Below are positions 47,406-64,000 of a stretch of 64,000 bases of DNA, in pieces; within the stretch, counting starts at the first letter, position 1, and each line of letters begins with the position of its first letter. Under the pieces are notes generated by a model. The model made no database searches and was not told the origin of the DNA. It worked only from the letters and a program-made list of their open reading frames with translations. The position numbers and the translations under genes were made by a program. This stretch comes from Sinohyriopsis cumingii (lineage: Eukaryota > Mollusca > Bivalvia > Unionida > Unionidae): NCBI GenBank assembly GCA_028554795.2, contig CM068830.1, positions 49,486,355 through 49,550,354 on the forward strand, read 5' to 3'.

Positions 47406-50400
47406 ATCTATACAAATAGCACACAAAGCATCTTGAGGCCAACGGCTATCGTACTTGTTTCAGAGACGTACCATTGTACAAGTCAGTCAGAACGCTAAAT
47501 TCGAAAAAACAAATGCAACTGAACGTTTTGGAAGGAAACTAAGAGCCTTATAGCCAATAAGCCAAGACGACGAAAAAAGTATTATTTATGCTGGCTAAAT
47601 GAATTGTCACACAACAGCTGATTTGCAACTTTCCCCTTTTAATTATTTTGATACAATGTTAGTCTAGCGATAGAAGTCATACACTCTATAATACACGTCA
47701 TGCCTGGGGTCCCTCCAACGGCGAGCATGCACGTTACAGGGCATAAACATATGTCTTTTTAGCTTGTAATAAAAATGGTAATAAATATAATTACATTATG
47801 CAACTTGAATGTCTTCGAAATGTAATTTAATAGTTCTGCAAATCCCAATGACATGAACCATGTCATGGAAAACCTGATGCGCACCGAAATTGTACTCTAC
47901 TTAGACCACATTTCCAAATTAAAATCGCATTCTCCTTACTTCACTGAGCTGACCCAATAAATCCAGTCCATAGACGCAGAAAAGAAGAATTGACTTGGAT
48001 CGACAGAAAAACACAAAATCCACCCATTTCAGACAAACTGTAAATGTTTTTGCATGGGGATTTATTCAAATTATAACTCTAAATTATCGATTTTAAATAT
48101 ACAAATACGTGAAGTGTTTTAAACTAATGTCGAACGCGCAACACAGTTAAAAGATCGTTAGGAGGTGCTATGTGCGCATTAATATTGTGACTGTATTCAT
48201 TAATCACCAGCTGTGTATTTATTCTGAAATATAGCCTACATTTATTTACTTGTTTATTGTAGTGTAATCCTTTATTAGGAAAATGAAATGAGTATATAAT
48301 ACAAAGGTTATTGTATTTGTATTGAGAAATATGGACTAGTTTTTTTTTAAATAATAAAACACTTCCAAGGTCCAGCACGTTTACTCAGAAAACAAAACTT
48401 GTTCATATTTTCCCACAGAAATGCAGTAACCTATAATTTATATCAAGTGTGCTACAGACAGTTCAGAGCACACACTATCCTGATCAGCCATTCCCATACT
48501 CACAGATACCAAACCGGTCAGTGAATTCATGGTCATCATTGAACTCGATGGACGACAAATAGCAACAAAACATTTGTAAGAGGTTCAATTTTCCAAGTAA
48601 TATGACAGCCTTTACTTAGCTTAATTCACACTCTATATGGAAGACATGCAGTACAATATATCTAACAAAAATAATTTTTAAAAAAGAGAATGTTGAAGGT
48701 AAAAGATGCAGATAAATTTACAAAATCTTAGCAAATTTTAAACTTGCTGAAATTTTGCAGTGATTATTTAACATTTACATTTATGATTGTATGCATCAGC
48801 ATATAAATCCTGACATAAAACAGGCTTAGGCTTCAAATCAATAAAACCGGATACCTACTTTCAAGTTTTTACTACTCTTCGTCACTTGAGGGTCTCTTCG
48901 CTTTCCCAAAAGATCAAAATAATACTTTCGTTAATGTAATTTTCCAAACGGCAGTGGACTTTGAAGAAATGCCTAAGAATCACAAATGCTTAAAATTTAT
49001 TAGTATATTGTTTTAACGTCATATACGTATAAATACTATACACAAATATTGAAGCATGAGAAGATGCAATGTATACAATCTTCAAATATAACGTAGTTTG
49101 TTTTAGTTTTAGTATATTGATGCCGTCATGTATTAACTATTTAAATGGATTGAAAATAAAATCTTAAAAGTGTATTATTCAGTATATAATTCAATCTCAC
49201 GTCGAGTTAAACATAACAGGCCTGGGTGTATATAAAAGTTTTACTAAAGTATCTAATGTAACAAATGTGTTCTCCTTATACAGAAAGGATAATGGATAGT
49301 ATATGTATTTGACATGGATACTACCCAAATAATTTGGACAGAATTCTCGATGTTTCTGTTACATGTACATACTTGTACCTCATTAGACAATGATCCTAAT
49401 ACTGCGAATGAGTTTAACCATCAGCCAATTAGAGACAACTGTTCAAATGTAATGTCATTTTGTGATTGGTCAAATGCAAAATATCAAGCACAAGAGTTTT
49501 ATAATTTCCAAACAATATGTAATAGAGGTAGATATCCTTTTCAGAGTTCCACCTGGTCAAGTATACAAAGTAAACCCATCCTGCACCCAGGGATCGATTT
49601 CATGGAGCTATCCAAGGGATACCCTCAGGCTTTTATTTGCACCAACCGACTTGAAAGATTATAAGTTTGCCGTCTGTTTCAAGTTGTATGCAAACGATTC
49701 TTCTTACGATGTTCTGGACGTGACAAAGGGAGATAAGCAACCTTGTAAACGAATCTCAGGTAAATGTTGTACAAAGGTTTCCGAGTACAAAAGTTGTCTA
49801 GAGCATCCGCCTCGAATGCAGAAGGTCGTTGGTTTAAGCCCCGACCGAGTCATATCAAAGACTTATTTTTAAAAATTAGTATTAGCATCTGCCTGGCAAG
49901 GCGTTCAGCATTAAGTGGTTAGTGTTAGGACTGGACGGCCTGGTGTCAGGATAATGTGACTGGGTGGGATATGATGCTACATGTCTGCGACATGATGCCC
50001 AAGTGCTCGAAATCACTATAAACTGTCACATTGCAGTCAAATGTAGCTATATGACTGAAAAATTGTTATAGCTCAGTTAAAAGTCCAAATCACGCACATA
50101 CACGAATGTTGTCACGCAGCTGAACTACCACTCTTTCTCATCACGTATATTTACTTAACATGGACTTGGGGACAAGCTAAGTTAATGCATGTAAATTAAA
50201 TTAATACCCTTGAAAACCAAAACATTGAATGTTGTGTTTTGTGAGTGTGTATATGTGTCCTTTTAAAGTGGTAATCAAAATAATAACGTCATGAAGATCT
50301 GACGCCTCGATGTTAATAATTCGTGCGATGGAAATCGAACTCTGAACTTTACAAATAGCAAGGTAGTTAGTTAGATTCCAGTGAACCTTTTCAGAAAGCC

Positions 50401-50653
50401 TGATGATAGGTGTTTTTCCTTCTCTGTTGTATGTGAACAATAGATGTCTTCACCTGACTAGTTTGTCACATATAATAGCGATGTAAATGTCATTTTGTAT
50501 ATTTCTACAGATACAGAAGTTTGCACAGATTATCATATCGATGGAGTCCTCGCTGATGTTGAACCCAAAGGCCCACTGCGTTTCATGGACGAAATTCGAT
50601 ATCGAGCCGTAACCACTGAGCAGCAACCACAAGTTGCTGTTGTTTTGCCTTGA
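44742..50653 (+). CDS. Secreted meteorin-N-domain-like protein, array copy C (3 exons)
   Basis: Exons 44742-44839, 49545-49759 and 50511-50653 join to 152 codons (151 aa) with standard GT...AG sites. The signal peptide is MAALTHISFVLPLLIVIA. Five mature cysteines are seen: SPC, PSC, AVC, QPC, EVC. The first four match the spacing of the two disulfides of the meteorin N-terminal domain, and the fifth is unpaired. The exon-2 core is CTQGSISWSYPRDTLRLLF; exon 3 ends EIRYRAVTTEQQPQVAVVLP. The upstream block (GCTATTTATACTTC at 44587 and the TATTCTTGTCAAG segment) is shared with copies B and D and probably contains the promoter. Intron 1 holds a hairpin repeat and intron 2 a SINE. Confidence 0.72.
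46880..48437. repeat. Dispersed repeat with terminal hairpin inside intron 1 of copy C
   Basis: This segment is missing at the matching place in copy D. Its blocks (TTCGTTAACTTTGTATTGTC, GACATGAACCATGTCATG, the closing hairpin) occur in the same order at about 21345-22823, and the first part again at about 51310-51430. It ends in a foldback with GGTTATTGTATTTGTATTGA on one side and AATGCAGTAACC on the other. Confidence 0.6.
47366..47403. repeat. (CT)n microsatellite
   Basis: About 19 CT units inside the intron-1 repeat of copy C. Confidence 0.9.
49790..50095 (+). mobile_element. tRNA-derived SINE, family 2, in intron 2 of copy C
   Basis: Starts about 30 bp after the exon-2 donor. Blocks shared with the 51473 copy include GCATTAAG, GGTTAGTGTTAGGACTGG, CAGGATAATGTGACTGGGTG and ATATGACTGAAAAATTG. 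The copy has diverged more than that at 51473. Confidence 0.8.
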
Positions 50654-50737
50654 TCACCACAGTGATGAACTCTTGTAATGATGCCAGCATGAAGTAGATT
50701 GCAACGGGGAAAAAAGTCTTCTATGTTTCAGCCACCC

Positions 50738-50743
50738 AATAAA
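50738..50743 (+). terminator. AATAAA polyadenylation signal, copy C
   Basis: Lies 85 bp after the stop codon of copy C and is conserved in position in copy D. Confidence 0.6.
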
Positions 50744-50806
50744 TCAGCAAAGTGATATTAATTTTGTTACTGTATCACTGTTATTTGCATCCTAACACCT
50801 ACCCAC

Positions 50807-56759
<5,953 letters not shown>

Positions 56760-59700
56760 ATGGCTGCCGTAACAAGCATCGCCTTTATTCTATCGCTCTT
56801 TTTTGTGATCGCAAAATCTGGGTTCTTCCGTAGCCCCTGTGAAGAGGTGACATATGGGTGAGTAACAGGAACTTTCTATACATCTTACATGTTACGAATC
56901 TCAGAAACCAGCCCTTTATTTACATGTAACGTAAAATTCAAGCGTGAAAACCAAATCGTGCAACATTTAATGTCACTAGAGCGTGGACACTGACAGTAGT
57001 TTCTAAAAACAGATCCGAAGGCCTGTATCTGCCATTAGCACCATTTTATGATGACGACAGTAACACAGTTCTCTGTGTATTTTGGTAATAACAATTTTGA
57101 TACAATTTTAGTCCCAAATATTATGACGATCCGCAATATAAACAGTCTAGACTATTCATGTTTTCTGCAGAAATATATTTATATACATGCTGAACTATTT
57201 TTATACTACAAATGGTAATTGAGTTTTCTATACTTTATTAACTAATGGTTCTGGAGTTTAAATCTCTAACCACTTTCTTTGTATCCTAATTCTGGGCGCA
57301 AGACAAGATGTGTAAAATATAAGATTTTGGTATATTCTTTCTCATTCATGTTAAGACCAGCTACATTAAAACGGTTTATTGTATATTGCTTTCTAAAACA
57401 TCCCATGTCCTTGCAAATGAAAACGCTGTACAACGATTTTGAAAAATATTTATCTTTTCTTTATTTGAAACACTTCTGTTTTGCGAGAAGTGCATTCTTA
57501 TACACTGGCGGATATACACAAAAGCTAGAATAGCTTTCATACTTTCAATTAAATTCAATATATATCTCATGAATGGATACATGTAAGTCTTGTTTAAGAA
57601 AAATTTCTGGAACATGTACGTGTTATTATCATTAAAAACGAAGTACTGATGATACTCGAAGATAGAAAACTTTAGCGGATTAATATTTAGAAAACTATAT
57701 ACTGTGAATGATGGGACTAAACGAGGTCAAGTGCAGACAGTCAAAGAAGTCATTTTATCATACGTATGTCAGGAATGTTTCGGAATTCTCATAACTATTA
57801 TCAGCACCGATCACAAATATACTTCAATACGGAAAGTGTGATAGCCATCGGGTTACAAGTATGCATGTAACTGACATGAATCCCAGTCGACTCTAAGAAG
57901 ACCAATTTGGCAGTCTTCATTAAAAGCATTGTCATGTTTGCCACGTGTATTGTATTCAAGGCCCAATATATATGAAATTTGTTGCGCTGGTTAAGTCTTG
58001 CTTCGTCTTCTTGCACCAGGATGATTACAATGCAATATCACAACGGTATTTCAATGCGTGATCTATTGCGCGGAAATTACAATATCATATTGCCTATTTT
58101 ACTTCATTTAAATTCATTTTCCACCGAGCAAAGTTTTCCTGAACATTAAAATGACATTATTTTCAGTTAGTTTATAACTTTTCATTTACATTCCATTTGG
58201 TTATGGCACACCACACCAACTTGTTAAGCCTTATCTTATTACCAATAGCCCTTAGCCATGTTTTGAAAAGAGGCTTTTCCGTTACTTTAGTTAATTTTGG
58301 TCACAAAATGAAGTCCTTGTCGTTAACGGCAGCTTTCTCTATATTTCTTTCTTTGCTTTTACTTTTTACATCTTTTCGTTGCCTTTTATTCAACTAACTT
58401 ATCACGATTAGAAACTGAAGTGTCATTTTATGTGTAATACATCTGATGAAAATTTCGGTCGCACAAAAGGCATCAAGAAAGCACATGTAATGCACCAACC
58501 TGCACCAAGAAAGCCTTATGTACTGCCTGCCATCAGAGTAAACGATTGAGGCAGTCGACAAGTTCACCTATCTCAGCAGTAACCTGTCACTTGCAGTCCA
58601 AATCGATGATGAATTCAATGCCAATTGCAAAAGCAAGTGTTGCCTTTGGCAGACTACTTGCAAATGTGTGGAAGCGCAGATATATTGGCATACAAAACAA
58701 AACTTAAGGTCTAGAAAGCCACTTTGCTGCCAACCCTGCTGTATACTTGCGAAACCTGGACGGTGTAGAGACATCATTCCAAAACGCTGAGCCATTGTCA
58801 CATCGGATGCCTGGTGAAACTGATGAGGATAAGGTTACATGACAGGGTTTCAGAAACTGTTGTTCTTGTACGAGCAAGAATTTGAAGCATCCACATTCTT
58901 CTTATGAAATCACAGTTGAGATGGGTATGCCACGTCACCAGGGTGGCAGAAGATCGTCTACCAAAGAAGATATTCTACTGCAAACAGAAGAAAGGAAAGT
59001 GACCTCAGGATGGTCCAAAGGAACCCTTTAAAAGATTTCCTCGATTATCCTTGAAACACTTCAATACTGACCCTGAGTCTTGTGAAGATCTCGCAGATCT
59101 TTCCACCTGTTGCAGTCTCATCCGTACTGGAGCTACAGATTTTGAAATCAAGGAGAACTTCAGATGCAGTACAGAAGCGTGAGCAGCGTAAATCTCAGAA
59201 AATGTACCCGTCCTCCATTCATCAGGCAATCACAAGCGGCATCTCCTCTCAAGTTTGCCACATATAGTTCGAACACAAATTAGCCTGATTAGCCATTCAC
59301 AAACTTGAAGAAACAAAACTGGTTAGTGATATCATGGTCATCATTTAACTATGAACTGCAACAACTAAACATTTGTAAGCGGTTCGAAATTTCCAGTAAT
59401 ATAACAGGCTTTACATAGTTTTATTCACACTCTAAATGTATGCAATGCAGTTAACTACTTTTAACAAAAATACTTTCTAAGCAATTAAGAGAATGTTCAA
59501 GGTAAAAGATACAAGTAAAGTTACTAATTTCTAGTGAATTTAGACTTACGGAAAATTTGGAAAAATATTCAATAATTAATGATTATTAATTATTTGCACC
59601 TGTGATTACACGCATCAACATGTAATTCTGGATATAAAATAGAGGATATAGTTTCATTTGTGATTCGTCAAATGCTTATATCAAGCTTAAGACATTAGTG

Positions 59701-60570
59701 ATTTCCAAGTCATATGTAGTAGAATGTAGGTATATTTTTCAGAGTTGCATCTGGTCAGGTATACAACGTAAACCCATCCTGCACCCAGGGATCTGTGTCA
59801 TGGAGTTATCCAAATGGTACCTTAAGACTTTTCTTCGCACCAACTGACTCTCAAAATCATAAGTTTGCCGTCTGTTTCGAATCACATGCCAACGAGTCTA
59901 CTTTCGATGTTATGGACGTAACAAAGGGAGATCAGCAACCTTGTAAACGAACCTCAGGTAACTGTACGCACGTGTCTTAGTATGAAATAGTCCTTGCATT
60001 AGAATAACAACTCTTGTCTCATAATGTATAATTACTTAACTTGGAGTTGGGACAAGCTCATTTATTTATGTAACTTAAAGTAATAAATTTGAAAGACAAG
60101 GTAGTGATTATTTATGTTTTGTGTTTTGCGTTTGTGTTGTGTTTCATGATTTGTGTATCTGTCTGTGTTGTGTTTTAAAGTGATAATCAAAATTAATAAC
60201 ATAAAAACAAACAAACAAACAAATCATGACGCCCAAATCTAAGTAATTCGTGCGATGAGAACTGAACTATGAACTTTGCTAATTCAAGGTGATTAGGATC
60301 CAGCTAGCCTTATTAGGAAGACTGACGACATGTATACGTATTCTTGTATGCGAACAATATATGTTTTCTCCTGACTAGTTTATCACCTATAATAACGATG
60401 TCAATGACGTTCTATATGTTTCCGCAGATACAGAAGTTTGCACAGATTATCACATCAATGGCGTCCTCACTGATGTTGCAGCCGAAGGCCCACTGCGTTT
60501 CATGGACGAAATCCGATACCGAGTTGTAACGACTGAGCTGAATCCACCAGTCGCTGCTATTTTGCCTTGA
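56760..60570 (+). CDS. Secreted meteorin-N-domain-like protein, array copy D (3 exons)
   Basis: Exons 56760-56857, 59743-59957 and 60428-60570 join to 152 codons (151 aa) with GTGAGT and GTAACT donors and CAG acceptors. The signal peptide is MAAVTSIAFILSLFFVIA. The exon-2 core is [19 protein letters not shown]; exon 3 ends EIRYRVVTTELNPPVAAILP, close to copy C. The five mature cysteines are conserved. An NGT and an NES give possible N-glycosylation sites. Intron 1 holds a LINE remnant. The polyadenylation signal at 60657 and CT tract at 60750 match copy C. Confidence 0.72.
58530..59270 (+). mobile_element. Decayed LINE fragment (C-terminal part of reverse transcriptase ORF)
   Basis: Reading across several frames gives the familiar tail of endonuclease/reverse-transcriptase LINEs: a VDKFTYLSSNLS-like stretch, then CETWT, then DRVSETVVLVRAR, SQLRWVCHVTRV and EDRLPKK. 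Frameshifts and stops are frequent, so it is dead. It lies in intron 1 of copy D. The matching place in copy C carries a hairpin repeat instead. Confidence 0.75.
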
Positions 60571-60656
60571 TCGCAAAAGAGATGCACGTTTGTAACAGTG
60601 CCTGCAATTTGTAGATTGTAACTGACATAAACAAGTCTTCTATGTTTCAGCTAGCT

Positions 60657-60662
60657 AATAAA
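60657..60662 (+). terminator. AATAAA polyadenylation signal, copy D
   Basis: Lies 86 bp after the stop codon of copy D. Confidence 0.6.
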
Positions 60663-60748
60663 GCAACAAACTGATATTGACTTTAATTTGTGTATGTTAC
60701 TGTGTCGCCGTTACTTATATTCTACCTCCCGCGTATGCGTTTCTTCTT

Positions 60749-60795
<47 letters not shown>

Positions 60796-60796
<1 letters not shown>

Positions 60797-63694
60797 AGCA
60801 ATAGACATGTCCTACTTCATATTCAACAAATCTATAGATTATTTCCATGAAATACGTTCTTTCGAGAGCAACAATATATTTGCCATTTTTGTTCTTTAGG
60901 TTTCAAATTCCGCAATACTAACATTACAATTCTTTAACGGTATCAGTTGTCTCTATTTTGACAAAATATTATGAAACTATTTTATGCAACAAGACTCAAA
61001 GTCAAATTTATAAAATATATTTGCGTCACACAAACATAAATGTTAGCTCACATCAGCTTTGTTATTATAATTACTTTGTAGCAATCAGGAATATAGTGTA
61101 GGCAATTACCAACAAATCCAATGTACTATTCGTTCATTGTATGATCAATTGTAAAGCTTCATGACTTGATGAAGCAGGTAAAATATGATGTTCTATTCTC
61201 ATAATTACTAATGATACTAAACTAAACAGCAAGAAATAAAGCAGAACATTATTTTAAGCATCATCCTAGAATATTGTCGGATCAAAAAGAATGCATAAAT
61301 ACAAACTTAGTTCCTTCCTTGTACTTAAAATACATTACTACTTGATTTCTGCATAATATGAACCATGTTTAACCAGACTAAATGCATGTTGCAAAGGCTA
61401 AACGTTGCAATATCCCCTCAAACCCTTGTATATCAATTACGCGATTTATTAATGAAGAATATGCATACTCGATCATTATATATGAATCACGTTGAAACTT
61501 ATTTAGGTGTTTGTGATGTTTTAACCTTGAGCTATGGTGAGATGATTGATTACACGAAAGGAAAAATACAAAACATTGTTGGGGCCAATCGATCATCGCA
61601 CACAATGCGATAGACGGTTAGATCAATGACACTATGCCGATGGAAAGATGAGATGCACGGTATATCGCTCCGTCATACAGTTGTTATAATTTCATCGCGC
61701 TCAAAACGTGTGATTATTTCATTTTGTAAAATATTTCAATACCTGCGCCGGGATTAACAAAATGACCTTGCCCTTTATACTATCAAACCAAAATTTGTAG
61801 CCGATTTTCTGATCATATCATCGGGCCATCCTCATATTTGGTACCATGATTTAGTGTATAATAAATTTTGAAAATAACATTTTAGCAGAATATTCTCATA
61901 GGGTCACGGTGACCTTAACGTTGGCATTTTAACATCATAAATTGTTGTTTGTTCTTAAAGAAGTTGGCAACCATGCGCAAGTTTTGATAAGAAACATACT
62001 CTAGGACGGCAACTAATGTGCTGAAGCAAGTTTCTTCTTCTCTTTGTGTCACATGACAAAAAATTTTCACCTTCTGAATACAAAGTCAATAGGATTCTCC
62101 AATGAGTGCAATGCAACCCTAAATTTCGACAAGGTACGTGGTCTAGATCTAAACGTGTTACCTGGAAGCCAACAAAAACAGATAATAGAATGGATGGACA
62201 ATGTTATAAGATGATATAAGTCTTACAGCTCCCCATAAAAGGGAATCGTGTGAAATGTTTCTTTGCATCTTTTTCTTATACTGGTATAAAGGATAACTAT
62301 ATAAATGTATTTCATTTTTGAACAAAACGTATACGCTTGTGAACTCGGAGGAGTCTGTGTCAAACGAGGTCATTAATAGTAGAGATAAGGGTGAATATTT
62401 TAGGTTGTCCATGGCCACTCATTGTATTATTTGGAAAATAAACATATAATAAGTCCGTTCAAGAAAACGAGCTACGTGGTATATGCATTTTGGGCTTACT
62501 CTGCTTACTATAAAGCCATATGAGAAGGGAATCATTGGCAGTTTCGGATCATACTGAAATTTAATAGCTCTGCGCATCAAATATATGCGTATTAAATAAG
62601 TAAATTAATGCATCCATGATTTACAGTGCCATAAATTCCAATATGTATCTACAAGTGGAGATTATAAAATGATAAATGTATGGCCATCATGCCTCAGACT
62701 ATAATAATTTCCTTCTGTGTAATGTATAACCATTAATTATTGCATAATTGTTAATGTACCTGATAAACCTTTGTGACTTTCTACACATACTAAGTCATCT
62801 AAATGCATGAAATCCGAAACTTTTCATTATGGTTTGACAGACTTGTCTTTGTGTATTATAACGGCAAACAGATTAACTCTGAGGAAGTAAAAAAAAATGT
62901 GCTTGACTGACATATATTATTGTACAGCACTAAATTTTAATAATCGATACAGTTTTGTATACGTTGAAGTCTGCCCTTTTATTATCAACATAGTCTGTAC
63001 TATTTGAAAACAAATGAACTATGAAACACACCATTGAGCTTGGTATTATATTTTTGGAATATCTTCCTGATTTTGGTCAACCTCAAAGGAACACAAGAAC
63101 ATCATATACCAGCGTAGTTGAGATTGTTTGCTAAGGAAGCACATTGACTGTATACTATCGAAAGCGTGTTTTTGCTTGATAGAAGAATTGGTGAATTACA
63201 TATTTATGCGGTGGAACAATTTTACGGATGTTCCCACCAATGTGTTTTAAAAAAAAAATTCACACAATACGGTCAAAACGAGTACGGAAACAACGATAGC
63301 AAAAGTAGATAAATAAATTGTAGCGATGATTGTATCCAGAACACAGACATAACCATAAACAGGAACTAAAGATGTAATATTCTTCAATTTCAGTAATTAA
63401 GGTGCATCACCAATAGTGAATCGGCGAGAGCGGCAGAGCAAATGGTGATGCAAAAGTTTTTACAGGATAGAAAATAATAATACAAAGTTACTGAAACAGG
63501 CTACAATATTTTACCTTCGTAATTGTGACTTAGCATCTCGTAATTCCGACAGCGATATCGTAGCTACGAGACACTAAGTCATAAATATGAGACCAAATAT
63601 TGATTTTGACGTATTACGAACCGCTATTCATAAAACGCTACTCGGCTGTTTTCAGAGGGGTGATATAGATATTTCACGACAGTAATCAGTTATT

Positions 63695-63763
<69 letters not shown>

Positions 63764-64000
63764 ATTTAGCACGCGAGATAGGTGTAGCCAGAATTTGCGG
63801 TGTAGAAAAACTCTAACAATTAAGAGATGTATTCCAGTTTATTGTTGATGGTCTATACCATATGTCAAATAATAAAAAAATTAATAAGCACAGACACACA
63901 CACTCACACACACGTCAATAAAATAAACACAATTATATTCTACTGTATAACGCACACGAATCAAGCCAAGATATTATCAATACAATTTATTTTATATACT
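60796..64000. other. Host DNA right of the array, no gene seen
   Basis: The first 1.6 kb are homologous to the 3' flank of copy B. After that I see nothing beyond AT-rich sequence and the (AT)n tract at 63699-63762. Confidence 0.55.
63699..63762. repeat. (AT)n microsatellite
   Basis: Uninterrupted AT dinucleotides. Confidence 0.95.

Noticed and set aside
58197-58397. 66-codon hydrophobic open frame before the LINE fragment
   Set aside because: T-rich composition produces Leu/Phe-rich translation. No conserved counterpart in copy C.

Overview
The window is animal genomic DNA, most probably from a mollusc such as a bivalve. It is AT-rich, full of microsatellites, minisatellites and tRNA-derived SINEs, and it carries split genes with GT...AG introns. 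The species cannot be named from the sequence alone.

Positions 3965-18260 hold one complete Polinton/Maverick (adintovirus-like) element of 14,296 bp. It has 239-bp terminal inverted repeats that differ at one base and is flanked by the direct repeat ACAGA, so it looks like a recent insertion. Its order is TIR, packaging ATPase (-), zinc ribbon plus phospholipase A2 (+), retroviral-type integrase (+), a very large DNA polymerase B/SF1 helicase/HNH fusion (-), Cys-rich protein (+), NUMOD-HNH nuclease (+), two helical or conserved proteins, core-like minor capsid protein, double jelly-roll major capsid protein, pVI/pX-like protein, adenain-like protease, a coiled-coil fibre candidate, a two-helix membrane protein, penton-like protein, TIR. 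Replication, integration, packaging and virion genes are all present and open. The one visible break is between the zinc ribbon and the PLA2 domain, which lie in different frames with a slippery heptamer between them. The most unusual gene is the polymerase-helicase-HNH fusion. The TIR is also peculiar, because it is itself bounded by inverted copies of its own 17-bp terminus.

Positions 26001-60570 hold a tandem array of four copies of a three-exon host gene for a small secreted protein. Exon 2 carries a Cys-x-Gly-Ser...Trp-x-Tyr-Pro-x-Gly-x-Leu-Arg pattern like the N-terminal CUB-like domain of meteorin. Copies A, C and D are open, with exon 1 of 98 nt and exon 2 of 215 nt in every case. Copy B is a pseudogene (GC donor, lost cysteine, one-base insertion). 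Flanks and introns are duplicated with the genes and were later hit separately by SINEs, a LINE fragment and a hairpin repeat.

The remaining DNA (1-3964, 18266-26000 and the spaces between array copies) shows only repeats: 31- to 44-bp minisatellites, foldback hairpins, two SINE families and (AT)n/(CT)n tracts.
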